Notes: generated from the letters alone by a model not told the origin. 31,288 nucleotides of DNA from a virus (IMGVR_UViG_3300044714_000019:1-31288); one strand, 5' to 3'; positions 14,412-20,924 are shown, numbered from the stretch's first letter. Made by a program: numbers and translations.

Positions 14412-15469
14412 CGGCTCGTGCCCTCCTTGGTTCCTTTCCGGTCTATCAGATGTTGATGTGGACCTTCTTTCCCACAAACAGGACATTCAAATTGTCCTTG
14501 TAGTGGAATGCAATCTTCTTTCGGGACCTGTACCATTTGCATTGTTCGCAGTCCGCCAGAGTTAAGCCACACTCTGCTGGTACTCTCATATTCTTCGAAG
14601 AAAATTCCGCGTACCCAGCAGTGCTCTCGCGCATTTAATGTCGGTTTCGTCTGAGGCGTGGGCGCTCCTTGGGCGGGAGGGGCAGCGAGTGGTGGGGCTG
14701 CGTGCGTTTTCTCTTCCGCGTTAGCAGCCCCTTTCAGGGACGCAATCCGCGCGTCCGTGCGAGAAAACCAATTGGCATAAGCAGCGAGCGTTGTATAAAG
14801 GGAACCCGGCTTCCATGCTTGCAGTTCTTGAATGTGGCGGCCCAGTTCTTCGTTGGAGCGATTATTAAAGCACCACTGCCTGGCAGCCTCAAACTCTTCC
14901 TGCTCCGGCGTGCGCCCCGGCTCCCCGACAGGGGCAGCGTATTCTTCCGCCGCTTTGAATCCGGCCACGTAACCACGGACGTTCTCGCGTGTTCGCTCGG
15001 TTCCATCGGCAGGAACATACTCAATTAGTTTGAACTTCTCCGGCTCTTTGCGCTCAGAGATAAATTGCTCTGCGGATTGACGGTTGAAATAGGCTATTTG
15101 CGAACCATCGCTCTGCACCGAATAGATGCGCGGACATGGGCGAATCCACGGGTCAGGGTCGTCCTGCGGCGACGCGACACGCCTGCGTAGCACTTCGTTT
15201 ATCATCGCTTGGTCCGTCTCTCCGAACTCAGATAGCTTGCACAAAATTGCCTCCATCGCAGCCTCGCTCCCGCCGCAAAATTCGTCGCTGATTTCCTGCG
15301 CGATACGTTCCTGCTTTTCGGTAAACTCCTGCGGCGACGCGACAGACGGAGTAGCGAGCAGTACGTCTAGCGCTTCATTCCAAGCGTGCCGCCTCGTAGA
15401 CGACACTTCACCTGTCCAATTGGATTCAAGTTTTGCTATCAAAGCCGCCCGCATCTCACTCGTCGTCAT
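14408..15469 (-). CDS. Unknown 353-residue protein with C-terminal zinc-type motif
   Basis: ATG 15469 overlaps the preceding stop as ATGA. The first 110 residues are helical and contain two copies of VASPQ[ED], encoded by an 18-bp exact direct repeat 165 bases apart. A central helical region follows (EEFEAARQWCFNNRSNEELG), then a Pro/Ala-rich linker, then a C-terminal domain ending CPVCGKEGPHQHLIDR, a probable zinc site (two Cys, two His). It reads like a patchwork accessory protein of the early region. Function not recognised. Confidence 0.6.
   Translation of the reverse strand: MTTSEMRAALIAKLESNWTGEVSSTRRHAWNEALDVLLATPSVASPQEFTEKQERIAQEISDEFCGGSEAAMEAILCKLSEFGETDQAMINEVLRRRVASPQDDPDPWIRPCPRIYSVQSDGSQIAYFNRQSAEQFISERKEPEKFKLIEYVPADGTERTRENVRGYVAGFKAAEEYAAPVGEPGRTPEQEEFEAARQWCFNNRSNEELGRHIQELQAWKPGSLYTTLAAYANWFSRTDARIASLKGAANAEEKTHAAPPLAAPPAQGAPTPQTKPTLNAREHCWVRGIFFEEYESTSRVWLNSGGLRTMQMVQVPKEDCIPLQGQFECPVCGKEGPHQHLIDRKGTKEGTSR
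15162..15344 (-). repeat. Two copies of an 18-bp direct repeat
   Basis: TCCTGCGGCGACGCGACA occurs exactly at 15162-15179 and 15327-15344. The spacing of 165 bases keeps the reading frame, so both copies encode the same VASPQ segment in the leftward gene. Confidence 0.85.
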
Positions 15470-15846
15470 GCCCTGGCTCCCTCCCGCGCCCGTTCCAGTG
15501 GATTCGGGCCTGCGCAGTAAAACTTTTCGTGCTTGTCGCAGCACTCGCTATTTTCACAGACGTAGACCGAGACCCCGAAATTGATGCGGCAATCTGAGCA
15601 AGCCCACAGTGTCGCCACTTCGCAGACATGGCAATGGTGAGCCTGCAAGCACTTACATCGAGTGTACGCTCCGGTGTCCGCACGATACTCCGTAAACCGA
15701 AAGCGCCCGTACTGCGGCGTGTGCGGTTCCGGCTGTTTCATATAGCGGTCGGTAGGATGCACCGTCATCAAATTGCAATTCTCGCGGTCCTGCCACGGAA
15801 CCCACTTACCGTTGACCAACTCTTCCCATACCCAAACACTGCTCAC
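15466..15846 (-). CDS. Cys/His-rich zinc-binding-type protein
   Basis: The product is 126 residues from a GTG start at 15846, with GGGAGGGAG upstream. About residues 63-105 hold a dense set of possible metal ligands: CKCLQAHHCHVCEVATLWAC, then CRINFG, then CENSECCDKHEKFYC. This could support two or three zinc sites. The N-terminal part (VWVWEELVNGKWVPW) is Trp-rich. The stop is coupled to the next start as ATGA. No named family is recognised. Confidence 0.6.
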   Translation of the reverse strand: MSSVWVWEELVNGKWVPWQDRENCNLMTVHPTDRYMKQPEPHTPQYGRFRFTEYRADTGAYTRCKCLQAHHCHVCEVATLWACSDCRINFGVSVYVCENSECCDKHEKFYCAGPNPLERAREGARA

Positions 15847-15897
15847 GGTTCGCTCTCCCTCCCAAAATTCTCTTTATTGGCCCACCGAACTGCTTTT

Positions 15898-16299
15898 CTA
15901 TAGAGACTGCGGGCTCTTCGCTACGCTTTCGGCTACCGCCTCAGGCACGCTCGGCGGTGCTTCCGCTTCTTGCGGCTCGACGGAGCGCACCCAATCAATG
16001 AGTTGGTCGAGAGTCCAGTCGCATTTCTCAAAGACATGCCTATCGAACAAATGGGCGATTGTCCCATTCGCACCATCTGCAAAGTCATCCTTGTGCAGAC
16101 ACCCGCAGGGTAGGTTGAGAAGCGGCTTGCTTACCCACGGCCATGATTTATAGACATTGTGACCTTTGAGAAGCGTCCCATTTGCAGCTAAAGCCATCCC
16201 GACCGCGCATCCGGGCTGGTCTAGCGAAAATATTCCCACTCGCCCCGGACATGGCTGTTTAATCGTTCTTCCCAACGCAATTGCTTCACTCAGTCTCAT
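15898..16299 (-). CDS. Unknown conserved-type phage protein
   Basis: This 133-residue protein has an excellent ribosome binding site (GAGGAGGG, six bases before ATG). It begins MRLSEAIALGRTI, then holds several Cys (QPCPGRVG, PGCAVGMAL, LPCGCLHKDDF) and a C-terminal Pro/Ala/Glu-rich tail. It resembles short accessory proteins I associate with early regions of environmental phages, but I cannot give it a function. Confidence 0.6.
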   Translation of the reverse strand: MRLSEAIALGRTIKQPCPGRVGIFSLDQPGCAVGMALAANGTLLKGHNVYKSWPWVSKPLLNLPCGCLHKDDFADGANGTIAHLFDRHVFEKCDWTLDQLIDWVRSVEPQEAEAPPSVPEAVAESVAKSPQSL

Positions 16300-16347
16300 C
16301 TCAGTCCCTCCTCTAACTTTCCGCTCAAACCTCTGCCAAATCCATGG

Positions 16348-16698
16348 CTAATGCTTTGCTCGGTCGCTGCGTATCACTCTTCCATGCCGGGCGACGTGGC
16401 AGCGCTGGCAGCTTGCAACCACGGTGTCGATGTGGTCCTGCCCGCCTTTGCTCAGGGGCGGCTCGTGGTGCATCTCCATCGTCTCCCAGAAGATATTGCG
16501 GTTGCAGCGGTGCTCTGTAACGCCGCGAATTGGCATCTCGCAGAAGCCTTTACTGCGCTCGAATACCGCCGTCCGTAAGGCCAGCAAGTCCAGCCCAAAC
16601 AGGTAAAACTTACCTCGCCGGATATAGCTTGCTTTGTCCTTGAACTGTGCTACAGCCGTTGCCTCCCGGTCGATGATCTGTGGATGCCGCCGTTTCAT
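16348..16698 (-). CDS. HNH endonuclease
   Basis: This 116-residue protein has a recognisable HNH core in its second half: MEMHHEPPLSKGGQDHIDTV followed by ASCQRCHVARHGR. His77/His78 are at the first HNH position, and the CxxC pair (97, 100) with His101/His105 gives the metal-binding knuckle. Additional Cys at 53 and 65 may complete a zinc site. HNH proteins of this size are free-standing nickases or nucleases in phages and sometimes assist packaging. Here it sits in the leftward early unit, coupled by ATGA to a second nuclease-like gene upstream. Confidence 0.78.
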   Translation of the reverse strand: MKRRHPQIIDREATAVAQFKDKASYIRRGKFYLFGLDLLALRTAVFERSKGFCEMPIRGVTEHRCNRNIFWETMEMHHEPPLSKGGQDHIDTVVASCQRCHVARHGRVIRSDRAKH

Positions 16699-17063
16699 AG
16701 CTTCACGAACTCATCAAGAAAATCCTTCGCCTTGCCAGTCTTCACGTCTTGTGTGCTGAACCTGAGCATCCTTATCCCGCAAAGCGTGGCAATGTTGGAC
16801 TTTTCATTGTCAGCGCCCCATCCAGCGCCGTGCCGCCCCTTGAAATAGCCGTCTATCTCGATCCCTATACTGTATTCGGGCAGGTAGAAGTCAAGCAGCC
16901 ACTTCCTGTCCTGATGGAAACGATGCTGCTCCCAGTACTCTATCCCCAGCTCTTTCAGGTGAGTCGCCATGAGGATCTGCCCGACGTTAGGCTTGCCCTT
17001 CACCGCCCGACCCACCTTGAGCGCGGCATGGGCTTCGAATAGCCTCGCTTGCTTGTCTGCCAC
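16695..17063 (-). CDS. PD-(D/E)XK-type endonuclease (DUF559/Vsr-like)
   Basis: This 122-residue protein has the pattern of the DUF559/Vsr-like nuclease fold: HLKELGIEYWEQHRF, then WLLDFYLPEYSIGIEIDGYF (Asp58 and Glu69 as the expected metal ligands), followed by His78 and a final strand ATLCGIRMLRFSTQDV. These enzymes cut or nick DNA, and in phages may act in recombination intermediates or host DNA degradation. The end overlaps the HNH gene as ATGA, suggesting that the two nucleases are made together. Confidence 0.72.
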   Translation of the reverse strand: MADKQARLFEAHAALKVGRAVKGKPNVGQILMATHLKELGIEYWEQHRFHQDRKWLLDFYLPEYSIGIEIDGYFKGRHGAGWGADNEKSNIATLCGIRMLRFSTQDVKTGKAKDFLDEFVKL

Positions 17064-17173
17064 GTTGCCCTGCCAATGACTACGAAATTGTCACAGCGCA
17101 CGCTTTTCAGCAGCGCCAGCGTCTTCTCGACTCGCTTGCGGGCGAGGGCTTGCTTTATGGTGGGTTTGGTCAT
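17000..17173 (-). CDS. 57-residue basic protein, unknown
   Basis: ATG 17173 overlaps the stop of the ribbon-helix-helix gene (ATGA), and the frame runs to TGA at 17000-17002, overlapping the nuclease gene by 64 bases. The product (MTKPTIKQALARKRVEKTLA...) is helical and highly basic, ending RSRWVGR. The start/stop coupling supports translation. The long overlap weakens it. It might be a DNA-binding partner of the regulator upstream. Confidence 0.42.
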   Translation of the reverse strand: MTKPTIKQALARKRVEKTLALLKSVRCDNFVVIGRATWQTSKRGYSKPMPRSRWVGR

Positions 17174-17310
17174 GGCTTGCCTCGCTTGAGCATGTCGCGC
17201 ACGGCCTTGTCGAGCAGCCAGCTGATACTCGCTCCGGTCACGTCCGCTATTCTACGCAGCCCGCCAAGCAGATCCTTGTCCAACTTGACGCTGATTCTCG
17301 GTGGTTTCAT
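17170..17310 (-). CDS. Ribbon-helix-helix (CopG/Arc-type) regulator
   Basis: The product is 46 residues from ATG 17310. An N-terminal strand (PRISVKLDKDLL) is followed by helix A (GGLRRIADVTG), a turn (ASIS) and helix B (WLLDKAVRDMLKRG). This is the compact RHH layout in which a dimeric beta ribbon inserts in the DNA major groove. GGGAAGG precedes the start. A sigma70-like promoter (17330-17359) sits directly upstream, so autoregulation of this promoter is likely, by family precedent (Arc, CopG). It leads an operon with a basic protein and two nucleases. Confidence 0.72.
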   Translation of the reverse strand: MKPPRISVKLDKDLLGGLRRIADVTGASISWLLDKAVRDMLKRGKP

Positions 17311-17324
17311 CGGCCTTCCCATAG

Positions 17325-17444
17325 TTACGATTTTACAATAAAGTGGGATTTCGTGTCAAGCTCTTTCTGCTGCTCGCTGTGGATATCTCTCGCTCGCACC
17401 GCTTCCCGCTCTGTCAGCTTGTGAGTCCGTCCTTGATGCGACAT
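17325..17444 (-). CDS. Possible 39-residue protein, doubtful
   Basis: ATG 17444 lies inside the end of the helicase-loader-like gene and the frame runs 39 codons to 17325. The product (MSHQGRTHKLTEREAVRARD...) is polar and charged. Its last codons coincide with the RHH promoter. No motif and no good ribosome binding site; kept only as a weak candidate. Confidence 0.25.
   Translation of the reverse strand: MSHQGRTHKLTEREAVRARDIHSEQQKELDTKSHFIVKS
17330..17359 (-). promoter_or_regulatory. Sigma70-like leftward promoter for the RHH/nuclease genes
   Basis: On the minus strand TTGACA (17359-17354) is followed after 18 bases by TAAAAT (17335-17330). The start of transcription would fall near 17323, about 13 bases before the RHH gene ATG. 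The promoter lies over the end of a doubtful 39-residue frame. Confidence 0.65.
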
Positions 17445-17827
17445 TCGCAGAGCCTCGCTACTTGGCCGGGGCCGTCGATTCTCGGAACAAGCCTCCAGCC
17501 AGTCCAGCGGCACACTTGACAGCCGCGCTCGGTATTCGTTACTGGCGAATCCGTGTATTCCGTGATTCTCTGCCGAATGTGCGCGACAGTGGGCATATGG
17601 TCCACTTCTTTCAGTGCTCGCTGGCAGCCGCGCTCAATCTCTACGGGCGTCAAATCCTTCAGCCCCTCAATGTACGCCGCCATCCCCAATTCGCTTATTT
17701 CCTTGTGGTTCAACTCCATGAACATCCCTACCCATTTTGTGATAACCCTCAACTGTTCGTCGGATGGCGTCTTTGCTTGCATCGCGCCTGATTGCATCAA
17801 ATGTTTTTCGATCTGCTCGTTCTCCAT
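17414..17827 (-). CDS. Replicative helicase loader-like protein with zinc ribbon
   Basis: This 137-residue protein has a helical middle (AAYIEGLKDLTPVEIERGCQ, then MPTVAHIRQRI). I recognise this from phage replication proteins that act as helicase loaders or regulators, where a [FM]-P-T-x-x-x-I-R motif closes the helical domain. Residues 103-129 (CQVCRWTGWR...CEC) look like the zinc ribbon found near the end of several loader families. It would help place the host or phage helicase on the replication origin. It begins 161 bases inside the preceding O-type gene, in another frame. Confidence 0.58.
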   Translation of the reverse strand: MENEQIEKHLMQSGAMQAKTPSDEQLRVITKWVGMFMELNHKEISELGMAAYIEGLKDLTPVEIERGCQRALKEVDHMPTVAHIRQRITEYTDSPVTNTERGCQVCRWTGWRLVPRIDGPGQVARLCECRIKDGLTS

Positions 17828-18050
17828 CGCGATCCTCCTTCAGCGGATAAAGTCCCTGCCAGCACATGAATGTGGATTGGTCGAGCACCATGCTCGGGTC
17901 GAAGCCTTTCAATCTCAAATCATCCAATCTCCTCAGGGCCATGAGAGCAGCACGTCTGGTCAGCGGCTTCTTTATCACTCGCCGCATTTCCAGATACCCG
18001 TCCCACGCTTCTACGCTCAGCCATTGCGGAAGATTCAGATTCAAGTCCAT
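17667..18050 (-). CDS. Phage O-type replisome organizer C-terminal domain, free-standing
   Basis: The product is 127 residues from ATG 18050, with AAGGAG seven bases before it. Residues 8-72 match the short domain usually found at the C-terminus of phage replication initiators: LPQWLSVEAWDGYLEMRR, then KKPLTRRAALMALRRLDDL, then KGFDPSMVLDQS and CWQGLYPLK. Here it lacks the usual N-terminal DNA-binding part. The conserved section ends near 17830, just where the loader-like gene begins in another frame, so the last 50 codons overlap it and may be non-conserved. The role is likely helicase-loader interaction at replication initiation. Confidence 0.62.
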   Translation of the reverse strand: MDLNLNLPQWLSVEAWDGYLEMRRVIKKPLTRRAALMALRRLDDLRLKGFDPSMVLDQSTFMCWQGLYPLKEDRDGERADRKTFDAIRRDASKDAIRRTVEGYHKMGRDVHGVEPQGNKRIGDGGVH

Positions 18051-18117
18051 CCCTTAGCTCCTTGAGAAGCGCTTGTTCGCATCTACACCTTTTGTAACCA
18101 CAGTCCTTGTAGTTCAT
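17920..18117 (-). CDS. Small Cys-containing protein, possible zinc finger
   Basis: ATG 18117 overlaps the preceding stop as ATGA. The first 27 residues (MNYKDCGYKRCRCEQALLKE) look like a basic Cys-rich DNA-binding start. After about residue 27 the frame overlaps the O-type gene and its sequence looks like a shadow. Translation is supported by the coupling, but the true length may be shorter, or ribosomes may shift into the O-type frame. Confidence 0.4.
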   Translation of the reverse strand: MNYKDCGYKRCRCEQALLKELRDGLESESSAMAERRSVGRVSGNAASDKEAADQTCCSHGPEEIG

Positions 18118-18326
18118 AGACCCCGGCAATGAAGATTCAGAGCAAAGGAGACATTAACCGTAGTCTCCAGTGCGACACCCCGTATAAAGTGAGTTCGTCG
18201 CTCTCGGGCACTCTTCTTTCGAGTCGGTTTGAGCCTTGCGGCTTGGTCCGCTTTTTTACGATACGCTCGAAAATGCGCACACGATTGCTCGTGAGTCGGA
18301 GCAGCAGAAAAATGAACGCGAAGCAC
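18114..18326 (-). CDS. Possible basic protein, unknown
   Basis: The frame is open from about 18362 with only a GTG start (18326), giving 70 residues rich in Arg/Lys (FRAYRKKADQAARLKPTRKK). Its stop overlaps the next ATG as ATGA, which argues for reality. There is no ribosome binding site at the GTG. It lies in the leader downstream of the 18501-18528 promoter. Confidence 0.35.
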   Translation of the reverse strand: MLRVHFSAAPTHEQSCAHFRAYRKKADQAARLKPTRKKSARERRTHFIRGVALETTVNVSFALNLHCRGL

Positions 18327-18433
18327 TGTCGCATAGGCTCTCGCCCTGCCGTGGTTGTCGCGCTACTGAAGCGCCGATGTGCAACATATTTCCCGCATCG
18401 AAAAGTTTCATGGTGAGTTCGCCAGAGACCTTT

Positions 18434-18494
18434 AGCTGAAGGAAGGTGCTGGAGCCTCTGGCAAGAGTAAACCAGCGGGCCTTCCTTCAGCTCT
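18434..18494 (-). ncRNA. Structured RNA at the 5' end of a leftward transcript
   Basis: Reading the minus strand, AGCTGAAGGAAGG (18492-18480) pairs perfectly with CCTTCCTTCAGCT (18446-18434). Inside, GCTGG pairs with CCAGC and CTCT with AGAG around a TGCC tetraloop, giving a three-part hairpin of about 59 bases. Its first base is within a few bases of the start expected from the promoter at 18501-18528. No convincing protein frame occupies it. It could be a small RNA, an attenuator or a stabilising leader hairpin. Confidence 0.45.
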
Positions 18495-18500
18495 GCGGAT

Positions 18501-18528
18501 ATTCTAGAGGAAAGCATTTACGTGTCAA
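18501..18528 (-). promoter_or_regulatory. Strong sigma70-like leftward promoter
   Basis: Minus strand TTGACA (18528-18523), 16-base spacer, TAGAAT (18506-18501): a perfect -35 and five of six at -10. It fires into the hairpin RNA and then toward the replication genes below 18117. The sequence around the -35 (CTTGACACGTAAAT) closely resembles that of the 17330-17359 promoter (CTTGACACGAAAT). Confidence 0.72.
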
Positions 18529-18552
18529 GTTAATTCTGTTCGATACGGTCAG

Positions 18553-19011
18553 CTATGGCCTTTGCGCCGTTTTGGCCGCGGCCTCGGTGGCAAGTGTCAA
18601 GTTCACCTCACTGGTCAGTGCTTGCAGGCAGGCAACCAACTCCACTGCGGCTCCAGCCATTTTAGAACCCTGCTCTTGGTACCAATTTAGTGCTTGAGCG
18701 TGCTGCTTTTTGCGCTCTTCCAGCGTGGCATTGTATTCATCGACTTGCTTGTTGATGCCGCGTGCGTATTCGTCGTGTTCCCCAAGCCTGCGCATTACCT
18801 CCGCAAATCTAGCATCTATGCGCCCTTCCAGAGCCCCTTGCAGCTCTCCCAGCGCATTGCCGATGGCCATGACTCGCCCTTCGAGTACCCGCACTTCCTC
18901 GATCAGCAAGCCCAGCGTCGATTGCCGCATCACGTCCAGCGCCGCCATGATGCGTCCATCGCTCTCCAGCACGGCGTCGAGCTTGGCGTGCAGTTCGTCC
19001 AGTGTTTTCAT
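18553..19011 (-). CDS. Coiled-coil protein, unknown
   Basis: From ATG 19011 this 152-residue protein is almost entirely helical with heptad character (LDELHAKLDAVLESDGRIMA, LIEEVRVLEGRVMAIGNALG, LEERKKQHAQALNWYQEQG). The longer reading from 19158 adds a segment that belongs to another frame. It starts as ATGA with the tiny membrane gene 19008-19139, so the pair may act together, for example a membrane anchor and a cytoplasmic rod. It may also resemble tape-like or structural rods, but it lies in the early unit. Confidence 0.6.
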   Translation of the reverse strand: MKTLDELHAKLDAVLESDGRIMAALDVMRQSTLGLLIEEVRVLEGRVMAIGNALGELQGALEGRIDARFAEVMRRLGEHDEYARGINKQVDEYNATLEERKKQHAQALNWYQEQGSKMAGAAVELVACLQALTSEVNLTLATEAAAKTAQRP

Positions 19012-19139
19012 TGGAGCCACCAGACAAGCAGATCCGGCCCATAAAGCAGCAGAGCGACAATCAGCAAGCCAATCAGCGCGCCACCGACGATGTGCAAACC
19101 GGTGAGGGCTATCTCCTGCTGGGATGTTCGTGGCCTCAT
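19008..19139 (-). CDS. 43-residue single-pass membrane protein
   Basis: GGAGG five bases before ATG 19139 gives a strong ribosome binding site. The product has a polar start (MRPRTSQQEIALTG) and one long hydrophobic helix (IVGGALIGLLIVALLLYGPDLL) ending WWLQ. The stop overlaps the next start as ATGA. It may anchor or partner the coiled-coil protein encoded next. Confidence 0.6.
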   Translation of the reverse strand: MRPRTSQQEIALTGLHIVGGALIGLLIVALLLYGPDLLVWWLQ

Positions 19140-19225
19140 TTTGTCCTCCGCAAAGCATCTTTTAACACACCGAGATTAGGATCGATTATGGCTATCGCCT
19201 CAATCCATCTCCAGTATGTGCTCAC
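19136..19225 (-). CDS. Possible 29-residue protein
   Basis: A GTG at 19225 opens a frame ending TGA 19136-19138, overlapping the ATG of the membrane gene as ATGA. The product (MSTYWRWIEAIAIIDPNLGV...) has balanced amino-acid use. There is no good ribosome binding site and it overlaps the end of gene 19200-19469; kept as a weak candidate because of the coupling. Confidence 0.3.
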   Translation of the reverse strand: MSTYWRWIEAIAIIDPNLGVLKDALRRTK

Positions 19226-19469
19226 AAAGCATCGCGCAAGCAGGAATCCAGTCTAGACCCATCATTGAATCCATTTCCTTGGACGATCTATCTGTCAATT
19301 CCCAACTCCTGCCCGTGCAACAGAATTGTTCATTTGTCATACTGCCGGTTAAAATTTCTACTTCCATTCCCACGACGATCTCGTATGGTATGCTATTGCG
19401 CTTCGCTTGTTCGATAGCGCCCTCGCACCACCTATCGACCGGCGCGATCCTTACCCGTGCGATAGCCAT
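19200..19469 (-). CDS. Small protein, unknown
   Basis: This 89-residue protein has GGAGGG ten bases before ATG 19469. The N-terminus alternates (AIARVRIAPVDRWCEGAIEQ), then IPYEIVVGMEVEILTG, then a Cys/Met-rich end. No motif is identified. It is in line with its leftward neighbours. Confidence 0.52.
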   Translation of the reverse strand: MAIARVRIAPVDRWCEGAIEQAKRNSIPYEIVVGMEVEILTGSMTNEQFCCTGRSWELTDRSSKEMDSMMGLDWIPACAMLCEHILEMD

Positions 19470-19505
19470 GATCTATAGCCCTCCATTGTAGTTCCCAAAA
19501 AGCCT

Positions 19506-19664
19506 TTACTTCTTAGCCCGCAAAGCATACGAAACAGCCGAAGCCGAAACGCCAAACCGAGTAGCAATCTGCACGTTATTAAGCCCTTCCCTCTTAAGCT
19601 GCTGCATCCGCTTGAGCTGAAACGGCTCGATCATGTTCTTGATGACGCCTGAACCTACTCGCAT
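19506..19664 (-). CDS. Helix-turn-helix DNA-binding protein
   Basis: The product is 52 residues from ATG 19664, with AGGAGG five bases upstream; the start overlaps the preceding stop (ATTAATG context). Residues 19-46 form a clear HTH: MQQLKREGLNNVQIATRFGV followed by SASAVSYAL, as in resolvase/homeodomain-like and sigma-like HTH units. Being so small it is probably a regulator or DNA-bending accessory of the early genes rather than an enzyme. Confidence 0.65.
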   Translation of the reverse strand: MRVGSGVIKNMIEPFQLKRMQQLKREGLNNVQIATRFGVSASAVSYALRAKK

Positions 19665-19963
19665 TAATCCTCCTGAGCCAAGCGCGTTATCGATTCGCTA
19701 GGTAACTGCCTCAAAAGACGTATCATAACTGCGTGGGCAATGGGCACGTTGTTCCCGCAAGCCTCAATGTATCTCGAGCGCTCCCCATGGAAGTCAGCAT
19801 AGGTCTGCGGGTCGCAATCAAACTGCACGCGAGTGCGCTGTTCCTTGTTGGCACGCCGCTTCTGGGCCTCGAGGCGAGGCAAAACCAGCTTGCAAGCCTC
19901 ATCGCCGCGGCCTTTCTCGATCAGAAACTTGGCGTGCTCGAGAGCGTCTCTGACGTTGGGCAT
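19664..19963 (-). CDS. Unknown 99-residue protein downstream of ERF
   Basis: The start lies at the very end of the ERF gene (one-base overlap of coordinates) and the stop overlaps the HTH gene start. The first half is helical and charged (ALEHAKFLIEKGRGDEACKL). The second (QFDCDPQTYADFHGERSRYI) is mixed. It may be a recombination accessory by position; the family is not recognised. Confidence 0.58.
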   Translation of the reverse strand: MPNVRDALEHAKFLIEKGRGDEACKLVLPRLEAQKRRANKEQRTRVQFDCDPQTYADFHGERSRYIEACGNNVPIAHAVMIRLLRQLPSESITRLAQED

Positions 19964-20769
19964 CAGTCATTTGCCTTGAGTTGCTTGGTGGGAACTGAAC
20001 ACAGGGCCAAATCTGCCAGCAGTTCGTCCATATTGTTCGGGCCACTGGTTGGCACCCAGACTTCGCCATTCTCGCCCTTGGCATACCTCTTGAGCACCTG
20101 CCGGAGACCCTCAGCCGCTACTTCGTTCAGGCCTGAACCGAATTCTTTCAAGTTAAGCAGAATAGCCCTGTGGCCATTAAACCTGTCAGGGCAAGTCCAG
20201 AAAAGTGTGCCAGATGGCATTTGCTGGCCCCCGTTAGGCGATTTCCCGGCCTTTTCCTTGAGTTGCCTGACTTTGGCCTCACCCACGGCTTTAGCAGCCT
20301 CTACAGCCTTGTCCGTCGAAGAGTCGGCTTCCGGGTCAGACTCGTCGGGGATGAGGAAAGCGTGCCTCAAGCCGTATTTCAGAGCGCCGGTCATGGCTTT
20401 GTAGACAGCTTTGTCGCCCTTGTCAGTTCCAGTACCGTAGCTGTGGAGCACGATAGGCGGGGTTGACGGAGAGTCGCCATCAAAGAAGCTGAACTCCATT
20501 TTCACATCCACGGCCTGCATGTGGCCTTCTTTGGCCGGGATTTCGTAATTGCGGATCTCGATGACATCGGCCACCAGGTAGACGTTTCGCTCAGACAGGG
20601 CTTTGCGAACAAGCCAAGCCACGTCAGCGGCTTTCACGTAGGCATATTTCTGGAACTCATTCCGGCCGCGCTTGTCCACATTGTCGATCTCAGCAACGAT
20701 GTCAGCCAACTTCTGCACCAAAGTTTTGGGTGCGCTAGCCGGGGCAGTTGCATTGGTTTGGTCAAGCAT
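19963..20769 (-). CDS. erf: ERF-family single-strand annealing recombinase
   Basis: This 268-residue protein carries the ERF hallmark. The N-terminal KYAYVKAADVAWLVRKALSE (about 41-60) is followed by the signature GTGTDKGDKAVYKAMTGALK (112-131), then YGLRHAFLIPDESDPEAD. ERF proteins, first known from P22, form rings on single-stranded DNA and anneal complementary strands in phage recombination and genome circularisation. After residue 150 comes a variable linker and a C-terminal domain with a Cys-Pro-Asp segment near 193 and acidic helices. It stands in the leftward early operon next to small unknown genes. No SSB or exonuclease partner is evident nearby. Confidence 0.88.
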   Translation of the reverse strand: MLDQTNATAPASAPKTLVQKLADIVAEIDNVDKRGRNEFQKYAYVKAADVAWLVRKALSERNVYLVADVIEIRNYEIPAKEGHMQAVDVKMEFSFFDGDSPSTPPIVLHSYGTGTDKGDKAVYKAMTGALKYGLRHAFLIPDESDPEADSSTDKAVEAAKAVGEAKVRQLKEKAGKSPNGGQQMPSGTLFWTCPDRFNGHRAILLNLKEFGSGLNEVAAEGLRQVLKRYAKGENGEVWVPTSGPNNMDELLADLALCSVPTKQLKAND

Positions 20770-20911
20770 GCTTTTCTCCCTGTAAGTTCATTGCAATCAG
20801 CGTTTGTAGCCGATTCTGAATCTCTTTCAGCTGGTCATTGGTCAGTGGAGTCTCACTGAATGCCACGTCACGCCCGCAGACATCGCAGATAATCAGGCTG
20901 ATTGCGCCCAT
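20762..20911 (-). CDS. 49-residue CxxC protein
   Basis: From ATG 20911 the product begins MGAISLIICDVCGRDVAFSE, with a CxxC that could bind zinc as a dimer, and ends in a helix (NDQLKEIQNRLQTLIAMNLQ). The longer upstream reading would overlap gene 20925-21140 and looks unlike protein. It overlaps the ERF start by eight bases. Confidence 0.5.
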   Translation of the reverse strand: MGAISLIICDVCGRDVAFSETPLTNDQLKEIQNRLQTLIAMNLQGEKHA

Positions 20912-20924
20912 GAGATGGTCGGCC

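Noticed and set aside
17378-17386. Near DnaA box (TGTGGATAT)
   Set aside because: One mismatch to consensus, inside coding sequence, and no cluster of boxes or AT-rich region that would mark an origin.
18137-18517. Leftward 126-codon frame across the hairpin
   Set aside because: It runs through the inverted repeat and begins upstream of the predicted transcription start; amino-acid use is irregular. The hairpin RNA explains the DNA better.
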